Assembly: GCF_015352985.1 (NCBI RefSeq)
Contig: NZ_JACYXF010000019.1
Coordinates: 34,946-98,945, forward strand
Length of the DNA stretch: 64,000 bases
DNA from: Noviherbaspirillum malthae
GTDB taxonomy: Bacteria > Pseudomonadota > Gammaproteobacteria > Burkholderiales > Burkholderiaceae_D
Direction: 5' to 3'
The position numbers and the translations under genes were made by a program. Shown in pieces: positions 54,527-62,072 of the stretch; positions within the stretch are counted from its first letter, which is position 1, and each line of letters starts with the position of its first letter. The notes beneath the pieces were generated by a model. It ran no database searches, was not told the origin of the DNA, and worked only from the letters and a program-made list of their open reading frames with translations.

Positions 54527-55917
54527 GACGCGCCTCCCTGGCCGTGCAGCAGCGTGATCGTCACGCGCCGGTTTTTGGCACGGCCGGCCGGCGTGTCGTT
54601 GCCGGCGACCGGTTCCGCATCGGCCTTGCCTTCGGCGCGGATGCGCTGCGTGCCGATGGCGGAGGCGAGAATGCGGCCGACGCCGTCGGCACGCTCGCGC
54701 GACAAGTGGTAGTTCGACGGAAAGCGCACCGAGCGTATCGGCTGGCTGTCGGTATGGCCATCGACCAGTACCGTGCCCGGATACTCGCGCAGCGCCGCGC
54801 CGATGCGTCCCAGCAGCGGCAGCACCTGCTTGGAAATCTGCGCGCTGCCCGGCTCGAACAGGCCGTCGCCGCGCAGGGTAATGATGCTCTTGTCGACGGT
54901 TTCCTGCACGCTGACCAGACCGGCAGCAATCTCCGGTTCGAGGAAGCGGCGCAGGCGGGGCGACGCCGGTGCCTGAAGCGTCGCAGCGGGCGGCTGAGCG
55001 GGCGCCGCCGCACCGCTCGCACCGGGTATCGCCGGAGCAGGCGCCCTGATCGCCTGCAGCGCCGCAAATACCGGATCGGAACGCATGTTGAGCAGCGTGC
55101 TGTAGGCGAAGAAGCACAGCACGGTTGCCGCCAGGAAGAAGGCGAGCGATACCCAGAGCGGCGTCATCTCGAACCAGCGCTGCGCCTCCAGGCGCAGCGG
55201 CTTCCACTGCACCGACAGCGAGCGCTCGGGCTGGGCGCGCTGTTCGCGCAGCAGCTGGTACAGCCGCTCGCGTATCGTCTCCAGCTGCGAGCGGCCGTTG
55301 TCGGCCACCCGGTAGCGGCCTTCGAAGCCGAGCGACAGGCAGAGATAGATCAGTTCGAGCAGATCGGCATTCTTCGCCGGTTCCTGCGCCAGGCGCGCCA
55401 GCAGCTGGAACACTTTTTCTCCGCCCCAGGTCTCGCTGTGCAGCCGCACCAGCAGCGTATCGCGCGCCCAGATGCCGCCGCTGCCCCATGGCGTACTGGC
55501 CGCGCATTCGTCGAGAAAGGTGCAGAGCACATAGCGCGCCGCAACCACCGTGGCATGCGCTACGCCTGACTCCTCGGCCTGCTGCTCGAAGCGGCGCAGC
55601 CCCTGCGTGAGTTCATCCTTGAGCCGGTGAGGATCGGGATGGCTGCTGCTGTGGCGGATCTGCGGCGCGATCGACAGCAGCGGACTGGCGGCGGCCACCA
55701 GCGGATTGCGCACGGCGCGCGGCAGCGCGAAGGCGGCGCCGTCCGACGCACCCGGTTCGCCCATGCCGCGCGCCGCACGGTTGCCGGGGGCGCCGGGAAC
55801 GGCGGGCGAACGGGGAGCCGTGGCATCTCCTCCCGGCGCCTGCGCCCTGCGTCCGCCCGGGGTCGGCCGCACCACCGAGGCATCGGCTGCCGCGGGCCGG
55901 AACGGCATCTGGCTCAT
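54523..55917 (-). CDS. tssL: TssL/DotU T6SS protein with C-terminal OmpA peptidoglycan-binding domain
   Basis: 464 residues. DotU domain about 95-300 (CTFLDECAASTPWG, LLELIYLCLSLGFEGRYR), one membrane helix about 252-275 (WVSLAFFLAATVLCFFAYSTLL) and an OmpA-like domain about 330-455 (TVLVDGHTDSQPIRS, NYHLSRERADGV). The OmpA tail is found in extended TssL proteins that anchor to peptidoglycan directly, removing the need for a separate TagL-type anchor. It is coupled to tssK and tssM by ATGA overlaps on both sides. Confidence 0.95.
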   Translation of the reverse strand: MSQMPFRPAAADASVVRPTPGGRRAQAPGGDATAPRSPAVPGAPGNRAARGMGEPGASDGAAFALPRAVRNPLVAAASPLLSIAPQIRHSSSHPDPHRLKDELTQGLRRFEQQAEESGVAHATVVAARYVLCTFLDECAASTPWGSGGIWARDTLLVRLHSETWGGEKVFQLLARLAQEPAKNADLLELIYLCLSLGFEGRYRVADNGRSQLETIRERLYQLLREQRAQPERSLSVQWKPLRLEAQRWFEMTPLWVSLAFFLAATVLCFFAYSTLLNMRSDPVFAALQAIRAPAPAIPGASGAAAPAQPPAATLQAPASPRLRRFLEPEIAAGLVSVQETVDKSIITLRGDGLFEPGSAQISKQVLPLLGRIGAALREYPGTVLVDGHTDSQPIRSVRFPSNYHLSRERADGVGRILASAIGTQRIRAEGKADAEPVAGNDTPAGRAKNRRVTITLLHGQGGAS

Positions 55918-57269
55918 GATGCGCCCTTGATCGCCCAGAGCTCAAGCTCCAGGCCGGGGAAATCGCCGGCGATGTGCATGGCCATGCCGCCCGAGGAACC
56001 GAGCTGCCGCCACAGCTCGTGGCCCTTGTCGAGCTCGAAGTAATTGCAGCCGGCATGGTAGGGAATCTGCCGAGGCGCCACCGGCAGCGGGCGCAGGGGT
56101 ATGCCCTGCAGTTGAAGATTGACGAGGTCGCGGATTTTTTCGATCGTGCCGATCTTGGTCTGTGTCGGGAAGCGTGCGCGCAGCACCTCGCCCGGCAGGC
56201 TGGCATTGACGGCGAGCACGAAGCTGGCCGATGACAGCAGCTGCTTGTCATTGATGACGGCCACCCGCACGCCGTACTTGCGGTCATGCAGTTCTATCTG
56301 CAATGCGGTCTGCTCCAGCACCATGCTCAATGCCAGCCGCAGCTGCACCATCAGCGGAAAGAAGCAGGCTTCGAGTTCGTCATGGTTGTACGGCGGCAAG
56401 GGCTTCGTCAACCGGCGCTCGCTGCCGAAGCTGGCAAGCTCGCCGGCCATTTCCAGGCACAGGCTGTAGAGCCTTTCGGGATGCAGGCCGGGCAGACCGG
56501 CGACATGCGCCAGCAGGCCGGCATAACGGTTGACGATGAGCAGCAGCAGAAAATCCGCCACTTCGCCCATGCCGCCGCGTCCGGGCTGCGCCAGACGCTG
56601 GGCCAGCACCTCGCTGCGCTGCTGCACCAGGCCGCGCAATTCATTGAGCCAGGAGCGCAGCGGCGCGGCGGCGTCCGCCGACAGCACGGGCGGAATATAG
56701 GAAGCATCGAGCATCACCTGTCCGTCGGCCTTGCGTTCGATGACACGCGCCACGCCGATGCGCGAGAAACCCCCTTCCTGCGAGGCCTGCGCATCTGCCT
56801 GCAGCAGCCGCAGGTTGAGCTTGCCCAGCTGCACCGGCACGCGTTCATTGAAGCCTTCGATGCTGTCGCGCAGCTCCACCACCTGCGCAGTGAAGCGGTG
56901 CATGCCGGGTCGCGCCGGCGGCTCCAGCACGACGGAGGGTTCACCGTCGTTCTCCAGCGGCAGCGCCAGGTAGACCATGGCATTGCGCACCTCCGCGCCC
57001 ACTTCCAGCGTCGGCGGAGCGGAGTCCTGCTGCGGGATGTCGAATACGGTGCCGTCGGGCAGCATGCCGGCCGCGGCATTGATGCGCACCTGCCCGTGCG
57101 CCAGCGCAGCGCGGTCCAGCACCAGTTCGGAAAAGCCCCAGCCGTGACTGTGCAGATGCCTGGCCTTGCGGTCGAGCAGGCCTTCAAGGTAGCGTTCCTG
57201 CTGCTGAAAATGCTGGGTCTGAAGAAAGGTTCCTTCCGACCAGATCACCTTGTTTTTCCACATGGGCAT
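55914..57269 (-). CDS. tssK: TssK/VasE T6SS baseplate protein
   Basis: 451 residues. The family start MWKNKVIWSEGTFLQTQHFQQQERYLEGLLDRKA is complete; ATG 57269 (MPMWKN) is taken, with 57263 or 57287 also possible. TssK trimers connect the T6SS baseplate to the membrane complex. It is the first gene of the operon, with 240 bases between it and the divergent response-regulator gene at 57506, where the operon promoter should be. It overlaps tssL by ATGA. The baseplate partners TssE, TssF and TssG are not in this window. Confidence 0.95.
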   Translation of the reverse strand: MPMWKNKVIWSEGTFLQTQHFQQQERYLEGLLDRKARHLHSHGWGFSELVLDRAALAHGQVRINAAAGMLPDGTVFDIPQQDSAPPTLEVGAEVRNAMVYLALPLENDGEPSVVLEPPARPGMHRFTAQVVELRDSIEGFNERVPVQLGKLNLRLLQADAQASQEGGFSRIGVARVIERKADGQVMLDASYIPPVLSADAAAPLRSWLNELRGLVQQRSEVLAQRLAQPGRGGMGEVADFLLLLIVNRYAGLLAHVAGLPGLHPERLYSLCLEMAGELASFGSERRLTKPLPPYNHDELEACFFPLMVQLRLALSMVLEQTALQIELHDRKYGVRVAVINDKQLLSSASFVLAVNASLPGEVLRARFPTQTKIGTIEKIRDLVNLQLQGIPLRPLPVAPRQIPYHAGCNYFELDKGHELWRQLGSSGGMAMHIAGDFPGLELELWAIKGAS

Positions 57270-57505
57270 GGACTCGCATCGGGACATGGGCTGCGAACTT
57301 GCCTCCCGGGCTCCGGTCAGAATGAACGGCAGACGGCGGCTCGGACAGCGGCTGCGACAGGAAAGGGCACGCCTCGCGGACACGGCGGCCGGATCGTGTC
57401 AGGCTACGATACGCCAACGTCGCTTCCGATTCGATAATACTCAAGTAGTAAAGACAGCTCCATGCACGCCGTGTAGAGTCTTTTCAAACTGCAAGAGAGC
57501 CTGGG

Positions 57506-58147
57506 ATGAATGTCCTGATAATCGACGATCATGCGCTCATACGCGAAGGCATCGCGATGATGGTCAAGAGCATCCGACCCGAAGCCGGCGTATGGCTGGC
57601 CAATACCGCATCCGCAGGCGCCGAGATTGCAAGCAGCCAACCCATCGATTTCACCTTCCTCGACCTGCAGCTGCCCGACGCGTCCGGCTTCGATGCGCTG
57701 CAGAGCATGAAGCGCAGAAACGAAATGATGTCGGTGGTCGTCGTGTCGGCGCAGGAAGACCGGCCCACGGTGCTGCGCGCGCTCGAGATGGGCGCCAAGG
57801 CTTTCGTCCCCAAGTCGGCCAATTCCGCCGAGATCAGGAATGTGGTCCGGAATCTGCTGGACGGCAAGGTCTGCCTGCCCGACAGCGTGCTGACGCCGGA
57901 GGCGGGCGCTCCCGCGAGCCCGGTGCATGTTTCGGAACCCGAATGGAATCTCACCGAACGCCAGAAGGAAGTGCTTGCCCTGCTGGTGCTGGGCTTGTCG
58001 AACAAGATGATTGCCCGCAAGCTCGACATCGTCGAATCGACCGTGAAGATTCATGTCAGCGCGATTTTGCGCGAGATGAAGGTAGCCACGCGCACGCAGG
58101 CGCTGCTGGAAGTGGCGCGGCGGGGGATTTCGTTGCCGATGTTTTGA
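57506..58147 (+). CDS. NarL/FixJ-type LuxR family response regulator
   Basis: 213 residues. Receiver about 2-120 (VLIIDDHALIREGI, phospho-acceptor D53 in FTFLDLQLPDASG, Lys in AFVPKSANS) and a LuxR helix-turn-helix about 148-205 (LTERQKEVLALLVLGLSNKMIARKLDIVESTVKIHVSAILREM). It activates or represses transcription when phosphorylated. It is divergent from tssK and convergent, across the repeat field, with the hybrid kinase at 58956-60452. This makes that kinase the likely partner and the T6SS operon a possible target; both are inferences from position. Confidence 0.93.
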   Translation: MNVLIIDDHALIREGIAMMVKSIRPEAGVWLANTASAGAEIASSQPIDFTFLDLQLPDASGFDALQSMKRRNEMMSVVVVSAQEDRPTVLRALEMGAKAFVPKSANSAEIRNVVRNLLDGKVCLPDSVLTPEAGAPASPVHVSEPEWNLTERQKEVLALLVLGLSNKMIARKLDIVESTVKIHVSAILREMKVATRTQALLEVARRGISLPMF

Positions 58148-58178
58148 GGCGCCAGAGTGAATAAAGAATGCGCCTCCC

Positions 58179-58262
58179 CTTTCAAGGGGGGCGTAGCAGG
58201 GGTTTCGCAAGGCATGCCTTGCGCCTGCGAAGTCGGAGCCGCTTGCAAGCGGCGAGGTGGAA
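58179..58262. repeat. Single diverged unit of the 72-bp repeat family
   Basis: Shares the order of the downstream 72-bp array: GGGTTTCGCAA followed by the palindrome GCAAGGCATGCCTTGC, then CGGAGCCGCTTGCAAGCGGCGAGGTGG. It is separated from the tandem array by the 165-bp palindrome and a BIME-like stretch. Confidence 0.75.
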
Positions 58263-58270
58263 GGTAAAAC

Positions 58271-58435
58271 CTAATACCAATCCCAAGGCATAACATGCCA
58301 TGAGACCGCGTCTTTTTCCGCCTGCCGGCGTTGTGCTCGTCATCCATAGCCCCGCTATGGATTCCTCCCACGCCTTGCCAGACGAAAAAATCCATCAATC
58401 TCATCTGGCACGTTATTCCTTGGGATTGGTATTAG
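58271..58435. repeat. 165-bp palindromic element (CTAATACCAATCCCAAGG ... CCTTGGGATTGGTATTAG)
   Basis: The 18-base ends at 58271-58288 and 58418-58435 are perfect reverse complements. The two arms remain related inwards, with interruptions, up to a small CATAG-CCCCG-CTATG centre at exactly the midpoint (58346-58359). Such an element folds into one long hairpin. The diverged half-copy at 44262-44369 shows that it is dispersed. There is no coding capacity; whether it moves as a MITE or acts as an RNA is unknown. Confidence 0.8.
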
Positions 58436-58440
58436 AGAAT

Positions 58441-58553
58441 GCTCCTCCCCTTTCAAGGGGGAGGTTGGGTGGGGGATGGGTTTAAATGGCGCAGTTGAAT
58501 TCCATCCCCACCCCAACCCTCCACCTCGCCGACCGCCCTTGAAGGGGAGGGAG
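58441..58553. repeat. Opposed BIME-like palindromes, family of 17858-17966
   Basis: CTCCCCTTTCAAGGGGGAGG plus GTTGGGTGGGGGATGGGTTTAA (58442-58484) faces an inverted counterpart (CCATCCCCACCCCAACCCTCC ... CCCTTGAAGGGGAGGG, about 58502-58551). The two arms have the same composition and order as the pair between the amidase and the PRISE gene. Confidence 0.75.
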
Positions 58554-58935
58554 CGAGGGTTTCGCAACGCATGCGTTGCGCTCGCGGACTCGGAGCCGCA
58601 TGCAAGCGGCGAGGTGGCGGGGGAGCGAGGGTTTCGCAACGCATGCGTTGCGCTCGCGGACTCGGAGCCGCGTGCAAGCGGCGAGGTGGCGGGGGAGCGA
58701 GGGTTTCGCAACGCATGCGTTGCGCTCGCGGACTCGGAGCCGCGTGCAAGCGGCGAGGTGGCGGGGAAGCGAGGGTTTCGCAACGCATGCGTTGCGCTCG
58801 CGGACTCGGAGCCGCGTGCAAGCGGCGAGGTGGCGGGGAAGCGAGGGTTTCGCAACGCATGCGTTGCGCTCGCGGACTCGGAGCGCCTTGCAAGCGGCGA
58901 GGTGGCGGGGGAGCGAGGGTTTCGCAACGCATGCG
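58551..58935. repeat. Tandem array: five 72-bp units plus a partial sixth
   Basis: Units start at 58551, 58623, 58695, 58767, 58839 and 58911 (partial, to about 58935), spaced exactly 72 bases. Each holds GAGGGTTTCGCAACGCATGCGTTGC (with the perfect 16-base palindrome GCAACGCATGCGTTGC), CTCGCGGACTCGGAGC and a GCCGC-NTGCAA-GCGGC hairpin, then GAGGTGGCGGGG. Units are nearly identical; the fifth differs around GAGCGCCTTGCAAG. It ends 21 bases before the stop codon of the hybrid kinase. Confidence 0.92.
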
Positions 58936-58955
58936 TCAAGCCCCATCGCAGGCCT

Positions 58956-60452
58956 CTACGCCGCCCGCTCCAAAGCCGCCGCCCCCTTCGCCAGCGCCTC
59001 CTCAATCGCCCGATGCAACCGCGGCGCATTCACCGGCTTGCTGATGAACGCATACCCCATGTCCTGCGCCTCCTTTTCCAGCCCCGGCGAGCATTCGCCG
59101 GAAATCATGATGACCGGCACTTCATAGGGCAGCAGGGGCGCAATCGCCGCCATCACATCGAAGCTCGTCAGATGATTGGCCAGGCGATGATCCGTGATGA
59201 TCACATCCGGGAAGCGCAGGCTGTCGTCGATATAGCGCGCCGCTTCGCCGGGAGAACGCGCGGCGATGCAATGGCATCCCCAGGAATTCAGGATGGCTTC
59301 CATCGCCGCGAGGATGTCGGCTTCGTCATCGACGACCAGCGCAAGCGCGCCGTTGAGCGCAGAGGCGGGCGCCTTTGCATATGCTTCGCGCGTCTCGGCG
59401 CTTTCCCTGGGCGCGCTCTGCATCTGCAGCTCGAAGCAGGAGCCGCGCTCCACGCGGGAACGCACCAGGATGTGATGATCGAGCACGTCGGCCAGCCGCT
59501 TCACGATGGCCAACCCCAGGCCTGATCCCTTGCGGCGGTCGCGCGAAGGATTGTTCAGCTGCACGAACTCGTCGAAGATCGTTTCGAAGTACTGCTCCGG
59601 TATGCCGCAGCCGGTGTCGACCACCTGGATCAGCAACCGGTCGCCACGCTCCCGCAGCGACAGCAGCACGCCGCCCTTGTCGGTATTGCGGAAGGCATTC
59701 GACAGCAGGTTGCTCACCAGTTCCACCAGCAGCACCGGATCGCTGCGCACCCGCAGTCCCTCGGGGCAGCGTATGCGGAAGTCCAGCGACTTTGCCGCCG
59801 CTGCCGGGGCGAAGCGCGACTCCAGCGTTTCCACCATGGCTCTGGCATCGAAGGTCTTGATGGCAGGCGTGATCACGCCTGCGTCCAGCCGGCCCAAGTC
59901 GAGCAGGCGGTTGAAAAGTTCGTCGAGTCCTGCAATGGAACGGTCCAGCCGGTCCAGAAGGTAGCGCGGCCGGCCTTCGAAGTTTTCCGCCTTGAGGGCG
60001 GCGACGAACAGCGTGATGGCATGCATGGGCTGCCGCAGGTCGTGGCTGGCGGCGGCAAGGAAACGCGTCTTGTCGAGGCAGGCCTGTTCCGCAATGCAGA
60101 GCGCCTTCTTCGACTTCTCGTTCGCCAGCGTCTGCCTTGACAACTGCTCCTGCAACGCGGCGGTCTCGTGCCTGTACAGCAGTTCGGCACTTGCCGCATC
60201 GGCAAGCCTTGCCGTCAGGCGATGACAGATCCAGCCCAGGAAGACCGTCCAGGCGGTCAGCGCATAGCCGAGCAAGGCGAGCGGTGAAACCGGATTGCCG
60301 CCTTCCAGGGAAAACCACAGCACGCATGCCGCACATGCTCCCTGCAGGATGACCAGGCCGACAAGGCCGGCGGAGTGTCCGGCATGCTGCAGCATGGAAA
60401 AGAAGGAGATCTCCGAGTGAGGCACCGAAGCAGTGTCGTTTGCCATGCGCAT
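58956..60452 (-). CDS. Membrane hybrid histidine kinase with C-terminal receiver
   Basis: 498 residues; GAGGA five bases before the ATG at 60452 fixes the start. Two membrane helices about 30-52 and 60-82, coiled coil, HisKA with FLAAASHDLRQPMHAITLFVAAL (H137), HATPase (NLLSNAFRNTDKGG, DTGCGIP, GSGLGLAIVKRL) and receiver about 375-490 (ALVVDDEADILAAM, phospho Asp in DVIITDHRLANH, SKPV). The RQPMHA H-box and hybrid layout are typical of kinases that pair with NarL-type regulators. It is convergent with such a regulator at 57506-58147. The periplasmic loop is very short, so it may sense within the membrane. Confidence 0.92.
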   Translation of the reverse strand: MRMANDTASVPHSEISFFSMLQHAGHSAGLVGLVILQGACAACVLWFSLEGGNPVSPLALLGYALTAWTVFLGWICHRLTARLADAASAELLYRHETAALQEQLSRQTLANEKSKKALCIAEQACLDKTRFLAAASHDLRQPMHAITLFVAALKAENFEGRPRYLLDRLDRSIAGLDELFNRLLDLGRLDAGVITPAIKTFDARAMVETLESRFAPAAAAKSLDFRIRCPEGLRVRSDPVLLVELVSNLLSNAFRNTDKGGVLLSLRERGDRLLIQVVDTGCGIPEQYFETIFDEFVQLNNPSRDRRKGSGLGLAIVKRLADVLDHHILVRSRVERGSCFELQMQSAPRESAETREAYAKAPASALNGALALVVDDEADILAAMEAILNSWGCHCIAARSPGEAARYIDDSLRFPDVIITDHRLANHLTSFDVMAAIAPLLPYEVPVIMISGECSPGLEKEAQDMGYAFISKPVNAPRLHRAIEEALAKGAAALERAA

Positions 60453-60540
60453 GTCAGTCCTCGTCGATGATGAATGAGCGCTGTGCCTGAGATGCGTATG
60501 GTACCTACAGCGGCGCTTGAAAGGACGAGACGGCAAGCAA

Positions 60541-60566
60541 GCGGGTTTGAGCGACATTAAGCCCGC
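60541..60566. promoter_or_regulatory. Imperfect hairpin upstream of the hybrid kinase
   Basis: GCGGGTTT ... AAGCCCGC with one G:T pair, loop of ten. It lies about 90 bases upstream of the kinase start and may be leader structure or a terminator of the EamA gene transcript. Confidence 0.3.
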
Positions 60567-60653
60567 GAAGGATTTCAGCGGGCGACGGCGGTGATGAGGA
60601 GGTGATTGCCGTGCGTGCAACAGGCACGGCGGAAAGATGACAAGCCGATACAG

Positions 60654-60672
60654 CAGGTTTGGACCAAACCTG
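60654..60672. promoter_or_regulatory. Perfect 19-base palindrome CAGGTTTGG-A-CCAAACCTG
   Basis: Both nine-base arms are exact complements around a single A. It sits 58 bases past the EamA stop and about 200 bases before the kinase start on the minus strand. Arm length and single-base centre suit a dimeric repressor; there is no T run for a terminator. Confidence 0.5.
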
Positions 60673-60730
60673 TGCGCTGCCGCCTTCTATTGATGAAAGC
60701 AAAGGCGGCAGGCGAAAGAATAAATACAGC

Positions 60731-61702
60731 TCAGGCGGCGGGCTTCTTCGTCACCACGCGCGTCACCAGCCAGATGCCGCTGCACACGAGCAAGAGGGCG
60801 AGCAGATTCTTCCATTCGAGAATGCTTTCATCGAGGAAGAGTGCCGACAGCGCGCTGCCGAATACCGGCACCAGGAAATTGAACACGCTTACCGTGCCCA
60901 CCGGGTTGTACTTGAGCAGCAGGCTCCAGATGCAGAAGGCCGCCGACGACAGCACCGCGAGATAGGCCAGCAGCGAGGTCGAAACAACGGTAAAGCCGCT
61001 CAGCGTGCCGCCGGCCGCATAGCCTGCTATGAGCAGGAACACGCCGCCGATGCCGAGCTGCCAGCCCGTCATGACCATCACGTCCATGCCCTGCGACAAG
61101 CGCTTGCCGTAGATGGATGCGGCCGACAGCACGAAGGCGGCGATCACGATGAAGCCCTCGCCCAGCAGCGTGAATTCGAAATCGAGCAGGCCCTGGCCGA
61201 AATTGACGACCAGAACGCCGGCAAAGCCGACGATGCAACCGAGCGCCTTGCGCGGCGTGATCCTGTCATTGTGGAAGATGAAATGCGCAAGCAGCACGCT
61301 GAAGAATGTGGTGGTCGCATTCAGGATGGAACCGCGCACGCCGGTGGTATAGGCCAGACCGATGTAGAAGAACACGTACTGGATCGCGGTCTGTGTCAGT
61401 CCCAGCAGGGAAAGCCGCGCCATGGTGCGGCTGCTCATGCCGAATACCGCCTTGCCCGATGCTGCGGCAATCGCCAGCAGCACCATGCCGGCCATCACGA
61501 AGCGATAGCCCGCGAAGACCAGCTTGCCGGGAATGTCGCCCTGTGCGATATGGAACAGCGCATAACCGTTCTTGATGGCCGGATAGGAGCTGCCCCAGAG
61601 CAGGCAGCACAGGGTGGCGAGCAGGACGACCACCTTGGGCCTGGAAAAGAATTGGGAGACGCCGGCGAGGGGCAACGGGGCTGTTTTTGAGCTGACTGAC
61701 AT
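60731..61702 (-). CDS. EamA/DMT family transporter
   Basis: 323 residues, ten predicted membrane helices in two EamA repeats (about 20-165 and 175-310): CCLLWGSSYPAIKNGYALF is the standard first-helix pattern and TGVRGSILNATTTFFSVLLAHF the conserved middle. This subgroup exports amino acids or metabolites. The start at 61702 (MSVSSKTAP) is chosen over the upstream ATG at 61750, which adds a poorly supported 16 residues. It is not in an operon with the kinase, 278 bases away on the same strand. Confidence 0.88.
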   Translation of the reverse strand: MSVSSKTAPLPLAGVSQFFSRPKVVVLLATLCCLLWGSSYPAIKNGYALFHIAQGDIPGKLVFAGYRFVMAGMVLLAIAAASGKAVFGMSSRTMARLSLLGLTQTAIQYVFFYIGLAYTTGVRGSILNATTTFFSVLLAHFIFHNDRITPRKALGCIVGFAGVLVVNFGQGLLDFEFTLLGEGFIVIAAFVLSAASIYGKRLSQGMDVMVMTGWQLGIGGVFLLIAGYAAGGTLSGFTVVSTSLLAYLAVLSSAAFCIWSLLLKYNPVGTVSVFNFLVPVFGSALSALFLDESILEWKNLLALLLVCSGIWLVTRVVTKKPAA

Positions 61703-62072
61703 GCTTTGGAAAACCTGAAGACGGAAATGATGGGAGCGAAATGCGAACACTCTTCCGAAGAGGGAAGGAGGGCTTGCACCAAAATATGGCAGCCATCATA
61801 GCAGTCATCGTACAAATTTGCTTGGACGTCTTACAAAAAAGCGGTCGTTGGATATCAATGCTAACTAAACAACTACCTTCCTTTGTGGATATGGTAGCGC
61901 TAGCTATGGTTCCCAATTAAAAGTTTCTGGAACGCAAGGCACGGCGAAAAAGGAAGGCCAAAGGCATGATTGGAACTAATTATTGCTCATTGCCACATAG
62001 TCACGGTGTTCGATTTGTGACATTCACAGATTACTGTTTTTCCCTTTCATATTTCATTGTTAAAAGCTAATA
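61703..62072. other. AT-rich region upstream of the effector-like gene
   Basis: About 370 bases, clearly richer in A and T than the rest of the window, marking the left part of an island that continues to the IS5 element. The inverted repeat TGTGA-CAT-TCACA at 62016-62028 lies 45 bases before the gene start and could be an operator. Its spacing (3) does not fit CRP (6). Confidence 0.5.

Noticed and set aside
50870..55507. A 1545-residue TssM starting at 55507
   Set aside because: The extra 327 residues are tssL read in another frame. ATGA coupling at 54523-54526 supports the short start.
46023..57500. A tssJ lipoprotein gene in the T6SS locus
   Set aside because: The only small lipoproteins nearby are the glycine-zipper protein and the lectin-like protein; neither has the TssJ beta-sandwich pattern.
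58551..58935. Regular repeat spacing suggested a CRISPR array
   Set aside because: The 72-bp units are contiguous and nearly identical with no unique spacers, and no cas gene is present.
58476..59525. Long open frames through the repeat array (plus 349 aa, minus 224 aa and others)
   Set aside because: All six frames are open because the unit has no stops and a length divisible by three. They run into the hybrid kinase gene in the wrong frame and have no ribosome binding site.
62016..62028. CRP binding site upstream of the effector-like gene
   Set aside because: Half-sites match but the spacer is 3 bases instead of 6.
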